A stretch of 64,000 bases of DNA from Modestobacter marinus (GTDB lineage: Bacteria; Actinomycetota; Actinomycetes; Mycobacteriales; Geodermatophilaceae), in contig NZ_JAAMPA010000001.1 in NCBI RefSeq assembly GCF_011758655.1, positions 930,001 to 994,000 on the forward strand. Direction: 5' to 3'. The notes below the pieces were generated by a model that had not been told where the DNA came from, did no database searches, and saw only the letters and a program-made list of their open reading frames with translations. Positions 43,193 to 51,654 of the stretch are shown here, piece by piece; the first letter of the stretch is position 1; each line of letters opens with the position of its first letter. The position numbers were made by a program, and so were the translations under genes.

Positions 43193-46018
43193 TCAGCCGG
43201 CGCCGGCCTCCGGGTGCACGTCCGGGGACGGCGCGATGCCCGGCGGGACCCGCTGCGGGCCGGCCTCGGCCGGCCGCGGCCGGTCCTGCGGGTGCAGCCG
43301 GACGGCCAGCAACGCGACGTCGTCCTCGGTGTCGGGCAGGTACATCCGCTCCAGCAGCCGGTCACACAGCTGCTGCAGCGGCACGTCGGTGAGCCCGGCC
43401 AGCACCCGGCACAGCTCGGCGACGCCGGCGTCCAGGTCCCGGTCGCGCCGCTCGACCAGGCCGTCGGTGTAGAGCAGCAGGGTGCCCCCGCGGCCGATGA
43501 CCGCGACCCGGTCGTTGCGTGCGGTGCCCGGCTCCACCCCCAGCAGCAGGTCCGGGTCGACGCCGTCGAGCACCGTCACCTCGCCGTCCGCGCTCATCAG
43601 CACCGGCGGCGGGTGCCCGGCGGTGGCCCAGCGCACCCGGGTCTGCGCGGCCGACAGCTCCGGGTCGTCCTGTTCCAGCCGGGCGACCAGGGCGGTGGCC
43701 ATGACGTCGAGGTCCAGGCCGGTGCTGGCCCGGTCCAGGCCGGTGAGCACCTCGGCCGGGGTGCCGCCGGTGTGGTGCCCGATCCCGCGCAGCAGCCCGC
43801 GCAGCTGGCCCATCGCCGCCGCGGCCCGGCTGTCGTGCCCGACGACGTCCCCGATCACCAGCATGGTCGCCCCGTCGGGCTGGACGAACGCGTCGTACCA
43901 GTCACCGCCGACCTCGGCCCCGGCCGCGGCCGGCACGTACCGGACGGCGATCTCGCAGTGGTCCGGCGCGGGTGGCGCGGTTAGCATGCTCCGCTGCAGC
44001 GTCTCCGCCAGCTGCCGCTGCTGACCGAACAGCCGGGCCTGCTGCAGGGCCACCCCGGCGCGTCGTCCCAGCTCCAGCGCGGTGTCCAGCTCCGCGTCGC
44101 TGTGCCGCCCCCGCTCGACGCTGACGTAGAGCCCCAGCGCCCCCAGCGTCCGTCCCCGGCTGACCAGGGGGACGACGATGCCGGAGTCCGGGTGCAGCCG
44201 CGCCAGCTGCTCGCGGGCCACCGGGTCCGGCAGCGCCCGCGCGATGTAGGCGGCGTCCAGGCCGGGCACCCGCAGCGGCCGCCCGGTGCGGGTGACCACC
44301 CGGGCGGCGGCGTGCTCGGTCATCCCGCCGACCATCGCGCGCACGTAGTCGGCCAGCTCCGCCGACCTCGCGCGGTCCCGGTGCGCCGAGGCGAGCTGGC
44401 GCATCCGGCCGTGCTCGTCGGTGACGACGACCCAGCACCAGTCACCGAGCGCCGGCACCACGAGCTCGGCCAGCCGGCCCAGCTGCTCGGTGATCTCCAT
44501 CGTCCCGGAGAGCACCCGCCCGGTCTCGGCCAGCAGCTCCAGCCGGGCGTTGGCCGCGGCCATCTCCGCGACCGCGGCGTCCCGCTGGGCATCGGCGTGC
44601 AACCGGGAGACGCTGAGGCCGATCTGGGCCGTGAGCGCACCGAGCAGCTCGACGTCCTCCGGGGTGAAGACGTGGTCCTCGCCCCACACCGCCACGAAGC
44701 TGCCCAGCACCCGGCCCTCCAGCCGCACCGGCAGCGCGGCCAGCGCCCGCACCCCGACCAGCTCCCCCACCTCGGCCATCCGCGGGAACCGGGCCACGGC
44801 CGCCGCCCGGTCGGTCAGCAGCACCGGCTCGCCGTGCCTGGCCACGAACTGGGTCGGCAGCGCGTCGTCGAGCGGCAGCTCCACCCCCTCCCCGGAGAGG
44901 ACGACGTCGGCGCCCGCCTCGACCGCGTCGACCAGCCGGCGGGTCATGTGCAGCCGCAGCGGCCCGTGGCCGCCGTCGAAGACGGCCAGCGCGCTGGCGT
45001 CGGCGCCCAGCACCGCCGCTCCTCGCAGCGCCGCCTCCGCCAGGTCCGTCATCCGGTCGGCGTTGGCCAGCGCGGCGGCGACCTCGGCGATGACGGCGGC
45101 GCGCTGGACCGCGGCCAGCCGGAGCTGCGCCTGCCGCCGGGCCTCGGTGACGTCGACGGTGGTGCCCAGCAGGCGCACCGGCCGGCCCGCCTGGTCCCGC
45201 ACCACCCGGCCACGGGAGACCGTCCAGCGCACCTCGCCGTCGGCCCGCAGGACCCGCATCTCGACGACGAACTCCCCGCTGCCGGCGAGCGCGGTCTGCA
45301 TCGCCTGCGCGACCGCCGCGTGGTCGTCGGGGTGGATCCGCTGGGCCATCACCTCGTCGCCGTCGAGCTCGACCGGGCCCCGGAGACCGAAGATCGCCGC
45401 GTTGCGCTCGTCCCAGGAGGTCGTCCCGGTGCGCAGGTCCCGTTCCCAGCTGCCGACCTCGCTGGCCGCCAGGGTGAGCTCCAGACGGCCCAGCGAGCTG
45501 CGCACCGCGAGCGTGGCGGCGACCAGCTCCAGCTCGGTCACGACGGTGGCCGCGACCTCACCGGCGAGGGCGACGTCGTCCTCGGCCCAGGCCCGGGGCT
45601 CCGGGGAGAGCAGGGTCAGCGCGCCCACCACGTCCCCGGCGGAGAGCACCAGCGGGAGGGACAGGCAGGCGCGGACCTCACCGGAGAGCACGGCCGGCAG
45701 GCCGGCGACCCGGGGGTCGGTGGCGGCGCCGGGCACCACCAGCGGTGCCCGCAGGCGCGCAGCGACGCTGCCCGGCACCTCGTCCAGGGGCGTGGCCGAC
45801 CCCAGCACGATCGGCCGGCCGGAGCCCCCCACCCGCACCGCGACGTCGGTGAGCAGCACCACCTGCGCCGTCGGGACCGCCAGCAGCCGGGTGGCCAGGC
45901 GGGCCAGCCGGTCGAAGGGGGCGCTCCCGGGCAGCTCGACGAGCAACCGGCGGACCACCGCGATGCGGGCCGGGTCGGCCAGCGGGTCGGGTTCGGCAGG
46001 CGTGCTCGGAGCGGGCAC
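43193..46018 (-). CDS. SpoIIE-type PP2C serine phosphatase with GAF-PAS-GAF-GAF sensors
   Basis: 941 residues; the GTG at 46018 follows GGGAAGG. N-terminal GAF (about 30-180), PAS (SWERDLRTGTTSWDERNAAIFGL...VDVTEARRQ, about 195-310), two more GAF domains (about 320-480 and 495-670), then a PP2C/SpoIIE domain with AEVGGDWYDAF, LVIGDVVGHDSRAAA, ATALVARL, TAGHPPPVL, LLLYTDGLVERRD and DDVALLAVRL. Metal-binding Asp residues are present. Such proteins dephosphorylate anti-sigma antagonists in response to signals. The partner is not in the window. Divergent from the EAL gene. Confidence 0.92.
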   Translation of the reverse strand: MPAPSTPAEPDPLADPARIAVVRRLLVELPGSAPFDRLARLATRLLAVPTAQVVLLTDVAVRVGGSGRPIVLGSATPLDEVPGSVAARLRAPLVVPGAATDPRVAGLPAVLSGEVRACLSLPLVLSAGDVVGALTLLSPEPRAWAEDDVALAGEVAATVVTELELVAATLAVRSSLGRLELTLAASEVGSWERDLRTGTTSWDERNAAIFGLRGPVELDGDEVMAQRIHPDDHAAVAQAMQTALAGSGEFVVEMRVLRADGEVRWTVSRGRVVRDQAGRPVRLLGTTVDVTEARRQAQLRLAAVQRAAVIAEVAAALANADRMTDLAEAALRGAAVLGADASALAVFDGGHGPLRLHMTRRLVDAVEAGADVVLSGEGVELPLDDALPTQFVARHGEPVLLTDRAAAVARFPRMAEVGELVGVRALAALPVRLEGRVLGSFVAVWGEDHVFTPEDVELLGALTAQIGLSVSRLHADAQRDAAVAEMAAANARLELLAETGRVLSGTMEITEQLGRLAELVVPALGDWCWVVVTDEHGRMRQLASAHRDRARSAELADYVRAMVGGMTEHAAARVVTRTGRPLRVPGLDAAYIARALPDPVAREQLARLHPDSGIVVPLVSRGRTLGALGLYVSVERGRHSDAELDTALELGRRAGVALQQARLFGQQRQLAETLQRSMLTAPPAPDHCEIAVRYVPAAAGAEVGGDWYDAFVQPDGATMLVIGDVVGHDSRAAAAMGQLRGLLRGIGHHTGGTPAEVLTGLDRASTGLDLDVMATALVARLEQDDPELSAAQTRVRWATAGHPPPVLMSADGEVTVLDGVDPDLLLGVEPGTARNDRVAVIGRGGTLLLYTDGLVERRDRDLDAGVAELCRVLAGLTDVPLQQLCDRLLERMYLPDTEDDVALLAVRLHPQDRPRPAEAGPQRVPPGIAPSPDVHPEAGAG

Positions 46019-46213
46019 GGCTGGGATCCTTCCCTGCTGGCGCCGGCGGGCCGGACGCGGGTGCCGATGGTCGTCGACACGCCCGGCTGGGCGCGCTCCG
46101 CTCATGCTGGCACGCCAGGCCGACCGGGCCCGGCACCGACGGCACGGAGCGGTGTCCCCCGCCGGGGTGGGGCCGGTCTCAAGCTGCGGGGCGGCGCGGC
46201 CGATCCAGAGGAG

Positions 46214-47305
46214 GTGACGTCGACCCTCCCGGACCGCTGGGACTGCCGCCCGCTGCTCGCGGGTGAGGAGGACCTGACCGTCGTCTTCCAGCCGATCGTC
46301 GACCTGGCCTCGGCCTCGGTCGCCGGCTACGAGGCGCTCGCGCGGTTCCCCGGCACCGCCGCACCGGACGTGTGGTTCGCCGCCGCCGCCGAGGCGGGCC
46401 TGGGTGCCGAGCTCGAGGCGCTCGCCCTGCGCAAGGCGCTCGCCGCCCTGCCCGACCTGCCGCCCAACACCTTCCTGACCGTCAACGTCAGCCCACACCT
46501 GCTGGGCACCGCGCCGGTCGCCGCCGCCCTCGCCCAGCCGGCCACGCTGCGCCGGGTGGTCGTCGAGCTGACCGAGCACATGCCCACCCCGGACCTGGCG
46601 GCGCTGCGGGAGCAGACCGCTGCACTGCGGGGTCGCGGCGCGCTCATCGCCATCGACGACGCCGGCTCCGGCTACGCCGGGCTCCAGCAGCTCGCCGAGG
46701 TCCGGCCGCAGCTGGTCAAGCTCGACCGGGCCCTGGTCGCCGGCGCCGACACCGACCCGGTGAAGGCCGCGCTCGCCGAGATGGTCGGCACCTTCACCAG
46801 CCGGATCGACGCCTGGCTGCTCGCCGAGGGGGTCGAGACCGCGGGCGAGCTCGCCGTCTTCGCCCGGCTCGGCGTCCCGCTCGCCCAGGGCTGGCTGTTC
46901 GGCCGCCCCGCACCGCACTTCGCCCCGCTCTCCCCCGAGGTCACCCAGCTGGTCCGCACCCAGGTGGCCCGCGCCCAGCTGGCCGAGAGCGTCGCCAGCC
47001 TGCTGCGCCCGGTCCGCCGGCGGGAGGCCTTCGACGGGGACGACGGCCCGCCGCCCTACGTCGTGCTGGACCGCGCCGAGGTGCCCGTCGAGCTGGTGCT
47101 CGCCGACCCGCGGACCGGTGCCCCGTACCGGGCGCCGGTGTCGCTGCGGGTGCACCCCTCGGCCGGGGTCACCGAGACCCTGCAGCGCGCCCTCACCCGC
47201 CCGCCCGTGCACCGGTTCGACCCGGTGCTGTGCACCGACCGCAGCGGAGCCGTCCTCGGCCTGCTGCGGATCGAGGACCTGGCGTCGGCAGCCGCCACCG
47301 ACTGA
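46214..47305 (+). CDS. EAL-domain c-di-GMP phosphodiesterase with C-terminal CBS-like region
   Basis: About 363 residues. EAL signature residues appear intact: YEALARF, NVSP, VVELTEH, IAIDDAGSGYAGL, VKLDRALV, AEGVET and AQGWLFGRP. This indicates an active enzyme cleaving c-di-GMP to pGpG. The C-terminal ~85 residues (YVVLDRAEVPVELVLADP, VLCTDRSGAVLGLLRIEDL) look like a CBS/sensor module. No transmembrane segment. The GTG at 46214 has its GAGGAGG immediately adjacent, so the start is uncertain; no better in-frame start is seen. It balances the diguanylate cyclase at 11-12 kb. Confidence 0.88.
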   Translation: MTSTLPDRWDCRPLLAGEEDLTVVFQPIVDLASASVAGYEALARFPGTAAPDVWFAAAAEAGLGAELEALALRKALAALPDLPPNTFLTVNVSPHLLGTAPVAAALAQPATLRRVVVELTEHMPTPDLAALREQTAALRGRGALIAIDDAGSGYAGLQQLAEVRPQLVKLDRALVAGADTDPVKAALAEMVGTFTSRIDAWLLAEGVETAGELAVFARLGVPLAQGWLFGRPAPHFAPLSPEVTQLVRTQVARAQLAESVASLLRPVRRREAFDGDDGPPPYVVLDRAEVPVELVLADPRTGAPYRAPVSLRVHPSAGVTETLQRALTRPPVHRFDPVLCTDRSGAVLGLLRIEDLASAAATD

Positions 47306-47397
47306 GCCCCCGGGGGCCCTGACCCCGCCCCCGGTGCACCACCCCTGACCGTCGTCCGGCGGACAGGTCCCCGCACCACCAGCGCACTGGAGCCCAC

Positions 47398-47571
47398 ATG
47401 AAGGCATTCGCCTGCGGGGACGTCGTCCCCGGCTGCACCATGACGTTCACCGGCCCCGACGAGGACGCCGTCCTCGGTCAGGTCGCGGCGCACGCGACCA
47501 CCGACCACGGGCTGGGCAGCATCCCGCCCGAGCTCGTCGAGCAGGTCCGCGCCCACCTGGTCGCGGTCTGA
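47398..47571 (+). CDS. DUF1059 small protein
   Basis: 57 residues: MKAFACGDVVPGCTMTFTG, then EDAVLGQVAAHATTDHGLGS and IPPELVEQVRAHLVAV. It matches the DUF1059 pattern (CGDVVPGC at the N-terminus, HA..DHG in the middle, PEL..VRAHL at the end). Two Cys and two His could bind a metal. Function unknown. ATG 47398, 92 bp after the EAL gene; a hairpin follows its stop. Confidence 0.88.
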   Translation: MKAFACGDVVPGCTMTFTGPDEDAVLGQVAAHATTDHGLGSIPPELVEQVRAHLVAV

Positions 47572-47578
47572 CGAAGGA

Positions 47579-47630
47579 CCCTGCTGCCCCCCGCGACACG
47601 CTCCGCGCGCCGCGGGCCCCTGCAGCAGGG
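47579..47630 (+). terminator. Terminator hairpin after DUF1059 gene
   Basis: CCCTGCTGC (47579-47587) pairs with GCAGCAGGG (47622-47630), and inside it CCCGCG pairs with CGCGGG. It starts seven bases after the stop codon. Confidence 0.6.
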
Positions 47631-47634
47631 CCGA

Positions 47635-47673
47635 TGAACCGGGTGGGCCGCCTGCGGCGACCCACCCGGTTCA
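47635..47673 (-). terminator. Terminator hairpin at end of aldo/keto reductase gene
   Basis: TGAACCGGGTGGG (47635-47647) and its perfect complement (47661-47673); the right arm includes the reductase stop codon. The 13-bp stem encloses a small inner GCC-rich hairpin. Confidence 0.65.
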
Positions 47674-48594
47674 CGCGCTGGCGTCGGTGAGGCGCTGCCG
47701 CTCGTCGTCGGTGAGCACCAGGTCCAGCATCGGCAGCAGGTCGGCCAGCTGCTCGACCGAGCGGCCGCTGGCGATCGGCGCGGTGACCGCGGGGGAGTCG
47801 GCCAGCCAGCGCAGCGCCACCGCGGCACCGGTGACGGAGTGCGCCTCGGCCACCTCGGCCAGCGCGGACAGCACCCGGTCGCCCTTCTCCCCCACGTACT
47901 TCGCCGCGCCCTTGGCCCGCGGCGAGTCGATCGTCTCCCCGGCCCGGTACTTGCCGGTCAGGAAGCCGCGCGCCAGCCCGAAGTAGGGCATCGACCCCAG
48001 CCCGCGCTCGGTCACCACGGCGGCCAGCTCGGCCTCGTAGACCTCGCGCTCCATCAGGTTGTAGTGCGGCTGGAGCGCCACGTACCCGGTCACGCCGAGC
48101 TGCTGGGCGGTGTCCAGCGCCTCGGTCAGCCGCTTCGCCGAGTAGTTCGACGCCGCCGCGTACCGGACCTTGCCGGCCTGCACCAGCTCGTCGAAGGCGG
48201 TGAGCGTCTCCTCCAGCGGCGTCGTCTCGTCGTCGTAGTGCGCGTAGTAGAGGTCGATGGTGTCGACCTGCAGGTTGCGCAGCGAACGCTCGGCCGCCGC
48301 CCGGATCTCCGGGGCCGACAGCGGGTGCTCCTTCTCCCCTGGCGAGGCCTTGGTGGCCACGACCAGCCGGTCGCGCACCCCGCGCTCGGCCATCCAGTTG
48401 CCGAGGATCGTCTCGGAGACGCCGTTGCCGTACATCTCGGCGGTGTCCACGAACGGCGACTGGGTGCTGGGGACGGCGTCGAGGAAGCGGTCGAGCAGGG
48501 CGAAGGACGTCGGCTCGTCCGCCGTCCAGCCGAAGACGTTGCCACCCAGGCAGAGGTCGCTGACGGTCAGATCGGTCCCGGGGAGCTGAGGCAT
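47671..48594 (-). CDS. Aldo/keto reductase
   Basis: 307 residues; ATG 48594. Motifs: LCLGGNVFGWTADE, FVDTAEMYGNGVSE (Asp and Tyr of the catalytic tetrad), VVATKASPG (Lys), VDTIDLYYAHYDDE (the usual His is followed here by YDD), ALQPHYNLMER and APIASGRSVEQL for NADPH binding. It is an NADPH-dependent oxidoreductase of the AKR family; the substrate is unknown. It appears monocistronic. Confidence 0.9.
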   Translation of the reverse strand: MPQLPGTDLTVSDLCLGGNVFGWTADEPTSFALLDRFLDAVPSTQSPFVDTAEMYGNGVSETILGNWMAERGVRDRLVVATKASPGEKEHPLSAPEIRAAAERSLRNLQVDTIDLYYAHYDDETTPLEETLTAFDELVQAGKVRYAAASNYSAKRLTEALDTAQQLGVTGYVALQPHYNLMEREVYEAELAAVVTERGLGSMPYFGLARGFLTGKYRAGETIDSPRAKGAAKYVGEKGDRVLSALAEVAEAHSVTGAAVALRWLADSPAVTAPIASGRSVEQLADLLPMLDLVLTDDERQRLTDASA

Positions 48595-48939
48595 GGCCCC
48601 AACGCTAGGACGGCCGACGGGACGTCGCGCGCCGAGGCGACGCGGCCCGGGGACGTGACGGTTGTGACCAGCGAGCAGGAAAACCCCGGGAATCCGGGCT
48701 TCCGGCTCGCCAACACCCAGGTCGGCATGGCAACGTGCCCGGCGTTCCTGGTCGACGACGGGGTCGGCCAGATCCGCCCACCGGGCCCCCGCTGCACACC
48801 TGTGTCCAGCGAGTTGGCACGGTGGAGACTCGGAGGTCCACCAGGACGGCCGGGCGATGCCCGGTCGACCAGGCGCGACACCACGTCTGCGCCCACCCCG
48901 CACCGGGGTGGGCTGCTCCACCCACGCGAGAGGAACACC
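48595..48939. other. Promoter/leader region of the HU gene
   Basis: 345 bp between the divergent aldo/keto reductase and HU genes. It contains a CCCGG-gaat-CCGGG hairpin near 48685-48700 and, close to the HU start, two overlapping hairpins (listed separately). No coding sequence is supported; the reductase promoter must also lie here. Confidence 0.6.
48892..48923 (+). promoter_or_regulatory. Mutually exclusive hairpins in the HU leader
   Basis: CCCACCCCG-CAC-CGGGGTGGG (48892-48912) is a perfect 9-bp stem. Its right arm can instead pair with CCACCC at 48918-48923 (GGGTGG at 48906-48911), just before the GAGAGGAAC ribosome site. The arrangement could allow alternative leader folding that affects HU translation; this is inference. 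Confidence 0.45.
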
Positions 48940-49227
48940 ATGAACAAGGCCGAACTCGTCTCCGCCATCTCCAAGCGCGCCGACGTCCCGGCGTCGACCG
49001 TCGACTCGGTGCTCAACGGGCTCCAGGAGGAGCTCGTCGACGCCATCACCCGGGGCGACAAGGTGGCCGTCCCCGGCCTGCTGACCGTCGAGCGCTCGCA
49101 GCGTTCGGCCCGCACCGGCCGCAACCCGCAGACCGGCGAGTCGATCGAGATCGCCGCTGCGCACACCGCCAAGGTGACCGCCGGCTCCAACCTGAAGAAG
49201 GCCGCTGCCGCCGTCCCGGTCTCCTGA
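48940..49227 (+). CDS. HU-family DNA-binding protein
   Basis: 95 residues: MNKAELVSAISKRADVPAST is the classic HU N-terminus; GLLTVERSQRSARTGRNPQTG is the DNA-binding arm (RTGRNPQTG), followed by the closing strand. It lacks the long Lys/Ala/Pro-rich tail of mycobacterial HupB. Nucleoid-associated, non-specific DNA bending. ATG 48940 follows GAGAGGAAC. A strong terminator follows. Confidence 0.96.
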   Translation: MNKAELVSAISKRADVPASTVDSVLNGLQEELVDAITRGDKVAVPGLLTVERSQRSARTGRNPQTGESIEIAAAHTAKVTAGSNLKKAAAAVPVS

Positions 49228-49265
49228 CCGCGGGCCCTCCCGCAGGGCCGCACCGAGCAGCACCC

Positions 49266-49321
49266 CGGCGCCCCCGTCGCGCTCCTGGCACCCCGTGCCA
49301 GGATGCCCGGCGGGGGCGCCG
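49266..49321 (+). terminator. Nested hairpin terminator after HU gene
   Basis: The outer stem CGGCGCCCCCG (49266-49276) pairs with 49311-49321; the inner stem CCTGGCAC/GTGCCAGG is at 49284-49302. It begins 38 bp after the HU stop and ends before the next gene. Confidence 0.75.
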
Positions 49322-49361
49322 CTCATCGGGGAGCGGGGCCCGTGACGAGCGGAGCGCCCGC

Positions 49362-50609
49362 GTGACGGCTGTGCAGACCGACCTGTCCGTGACCACCGAC
49401 CCGGCGGAGGTCGGGCTGGACGCCGCCCGGCTGCAGCGCCTGGACCACCGGCTGGCCCGCTACGTCGACGAGGGCCAGCTGCCCGGGTTCCTGGTCACCG
49501 TCGCCCGGCACGGCCGGCTGGTGCACGTCGGCCGGCACGGTCAGCGCGACGTCGAGGCCGGCCGCCCGGTCACCGACGACACCCGCTGGCGGATCTACTC
49601 GATGACCAAGCCGGTCACCTCGGTCGCGGCGATGTCGCTGTACGAGGAGGGCGCCTTCGAGCTCACCGACCCGATCAGCCGCTGGCTGCCCGAGTTCGCC
49701 GAGACCCGGGTCTGGACCGCCGGCCCGGCGCAGAAGCCGGTGACCGTGCCGCTGCTGGAGCCGATCCGGGTGGGGCACCTGCTGACGCACACCTCCGGGC
49801 TCACCTACGGCTTCCACCACGCCCACCCGGTCGACGGGCTGTACCGGCTGCGCGGCCACGAGTGGGGCACGCCGCCCGGCGCGGACTCGGCCGAGGTGGT
49901 GCGCCAGTTCGCGGAGATGCCGCTGCTGTTCCAGCCGGGCACCGAGTGGAACTACGGCGTCTCCACCGACGTGCTCGGCCGGCTGGTCGAGGTCGTCGCC
50001 GGCAAGCCGCTGGACGAGGTGTTCGCCGAGCGGGTGTTCGGGCCGCTGGGCATGACCGAGACCTCCTTCGGGCTGCGCCCCGAGGACGACGCCGACTCCC
50101 TCGCCCAGCTCTACGGGCCCGGGGTGACGCTGCTGCCGGCCCCGTTCGCCCAGGCCGCGCTGCGCAAGCCCACCTTCCTGTCCGGCGGCGGCGGGCTGGT
50201 CTCCACGGCGGGTGACTACCTGAGGTTCGTGGAGATGCTGCGCCGCGGCGGTTCGGTCAGTGACGACCCGGACGCCGGCCGGGTTCTCGGGTCCCGCACC
50301 GTGGCGCACATGGTGCGCAACCACCTCCCCGGCGGTGCGGACCTGGAGTCCGCCGGCCGGCCGCTGTACGCCGAGACCCCGCTGCGCGGCGTCGGCTTCG
50401 GGCTGGGGTTCTCCATGGTGCTGGACCCGGTGCGCTACGGCGGGGTGTCCAGCGTGGGCACGTACAGCTGGGGCGGGGCGGCCTCCACGGAGTTCTACGT
50501 CGACCCGGTGGAGGACCTGACGGTCACCTTCTACACGCAGCTGCTGCCCTCCAGCACGCTGCCGGTGCGCAGCCACCTCCGCCCCCTGGTCCAGCAGGCC
50601 CTGCTCTGA
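49362..50609 (+). CDS. Serine hydrolase of the beta-lactamase class C / esterase family
   Basis: 415 residues; the GTG at 49362 is preceded by GGAG. Catalytic SxxK is SMTK in WRIYSMTKPVTSVAAM. The second motif is Y-G-V (WNYGVSTDVLG) in place of YxN, and the third is near YSWGGAAS. This pattern fits EstB-like esterases and D-aminopeptidase-like hydrolases more than true beta-lactamases. No signal peptide is seen, suggesting a cytoplasmic location. Substrate unknown. Confidence 0.88.
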   Translation: MTAVQTDLSVTTDPAEVGLDAARLQRLDHRLARYVDEGQLPGFLVTVARHGRLVHVGRHGQRDVEAGRPVTDDTRWRIYSMTKPVTSVAAMSLYEEGAFELTDPISRWLPEFAETRVWTAGPAQKPVTVPLLEPIRVGHLLTHTSGLTYGFHHAHPVDGLYRLRGHEWGTPPGADSAEVVRQFAEMPLLFQPGTEWNYGVSTDVLGRLVEVVAGKPLDEVFAERVFGPLGMTETSFGLRPEDDADSLAQLYGPGVTLLPAPFAQAALRKPTFLSGGGGLVSTAGDYLRFVEMLRRGGSVSDDPDAGRVLGSRTVAHMVRNHLPGGADLESAGRPLYAETPLRGVGFGLGFSMVLDPVRYGGVSSVGTYSWGGAASTEFYVDPVEDLTVTFYTQLLPSSTLPVRSHLRPLVQQALL

Positions 50610-50613
50610 TCCC

Positions 50614-50647
50614 CCGGGGGGCAGAAATGGCCATTTCTGCCCCCCGG
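50614..50647. repeat. AAATGGCCATTT palindrome, copy 4 (perfect 34 bp)
   Basis: Arm CCGGGGGGCAGAAATGG and its exact complement, the longest copy. It lies between two plus-strand genes, starting five bases after the serine-hydrolase stop and ending 12 bp before the acetamidase ATG. The outer arms differ from copies 1 and 2, so compensatory change has kept the pairing. Confidence 0.92.
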
Positions 50648-50659
50648 CAGGATGGGGGC

Positions 50660-51613
50660 ATGGAGCCCCGGCACGTCCTCTTGCCCGACGAGCGCACGCT
50701 GCACGGGCACTGGGACCCCTCGCTCCCGCCGGCCCTGACCGTCCAGCCGGGGACGACGGTGCGCATCGGCACGCTGGACTCCGGCTGGTCGACCGGGCCG
50801 TACACCGGCGGGGACACCGTGGCGGACCTGGCCGAGCGGCCCCGGCACCCGGCGCACGACCCGGCGGCCGGGCACGCGCTCACCGGCCCGGTCTGCGTCG
50901 AGGGCGCCATGCCGGGGCAGGTGCTCGCCGTCCGCATCGACGACGTCGTCCCGGGTGCCTTCGGGACGACGTACTGCGGGCTGCGGTCGACCGCGCTGAA
51001 CGAGCGGCTGGGCGTGACCGCGGCGCCCGTCGTCCACCGCTGGACGCTGGACGGCACCGCCGGGATCGGCCGCAACCAGGCCGGGCACTCGGTGGCGCTG
51101 CGGCCGTTCCTCGGCGTGATGGGCGTGCCGCCGGCCGAGCCCGGCCAGCACTCGACGATCCCGCCGTACTGGCACGGCGGGAACATCGACTGCCGCGAGC
51201 TGGTCGCCGGCGCGACGCTCTACCTGCCGGTGACGGTGCCCGGCGCCCTGCTGTCGGTCGGCGACGGGCACGCCGCGCAGGGGGACGGCGAGGTGGCCGG
51301 GACGGCGATCGAGTGCCCGATGGACGCCGTCGACCTGACCCTGGACGTGCTGCCGGACCTCTTCGGCGCCCCGGTCACCACACCCGTGGCCCGGACCCCC
51401 GCCGGCTGGGTGACCATGGGCGTGGCCGACGACCTGGACGAGGCGATGGCGATCGCGCTGGACGCGATGCTCGACGTCATGGCCGCGCTGCACGGCATCG
51501 GCCGCTCCGACGCCCTCGCCCTGGCGAGTGTCGCGGTCGACCTGCGGGTCACCCAGGTGGTCAACCAGGTCGTCGGCGTGCACGCCGTCCTCCCTTGGGG
51601 CGCCATCCGCTGA
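50660..51613 (+). CDS. Acetamidase/formamidase family amidohydrolase
   Basis: 317 residues. FmdA_AmdA fold: HWDPSLPPALTVQPG, DVVPGAFG, GNIDCRELVAGATLYLPVTVPGALLSVGDGHAAQGDGEVAGTAIECPMD, WVTMGV and DVMAALHGIGRSDALALASVAVDLRVTQVVN. The GDxHAxQGDGE motif marks the metal site. Hydrolyses short aliphatic amides to acid and ammonia. ATG 50660 after GGATGGGGG; an earlier in-frame ATG at 50627 lies within the palindrome and is unlikely. Confidence 0.93.
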   Translation: MEPRHVLLPDERTLHGHWDPSLPPALTVQPGTTVRIGTLDSGWSTGPYTGGDTVADLAERPRHPAHDPAAGHALTGPVCVEGAMPGQVLAVRIDDVVPGAFGTTYCGLRSTALNERLGVTAAPVVHRWTLDGTAGIGRNQAGHSVALRPFLGVMGVPPAEPGQHSTIPPYWHGGNIDCRELVAGATLYLPVTVPGALLSVGDGHAAQGDGEVAGTAIECPMDAVDLTLDVLPDLFGAPVTTPVARTPAGWVTMGVADDLDEAMAIALDAMLDVMAALHGIGRSDALALASVAVDLRVTQVVNQVVGVHAVLPWGAIR

Positions 51614-51623
51614 ACTGCCCGGC

Positions 51624-51647
51624 CCACCGAAATGGCCATTTCGGTGG
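51624..51647. repeat. AAATGGCCATTT palindrome, copy 5 (perfect 24 bp)
   Basis: Arm CCACCGAAATGG and its exact complement. It lies between the convergent ends of the acetamidase and DinB-1 genes, eight bases before the DinB-1 stop; a bidirectional-terminator position. Confidence 0.9.
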
Positions 51648-51654
51648 TCCGGGG

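Noticed and set aside
49362-50609. True class C beta-lactamase (resistance gene)
   Set aside because: SxxK is present, but the second motif is YGV, the third is not KTG, and there is no signal peptide; esterase/peptidase-like hydrolase is the better call.
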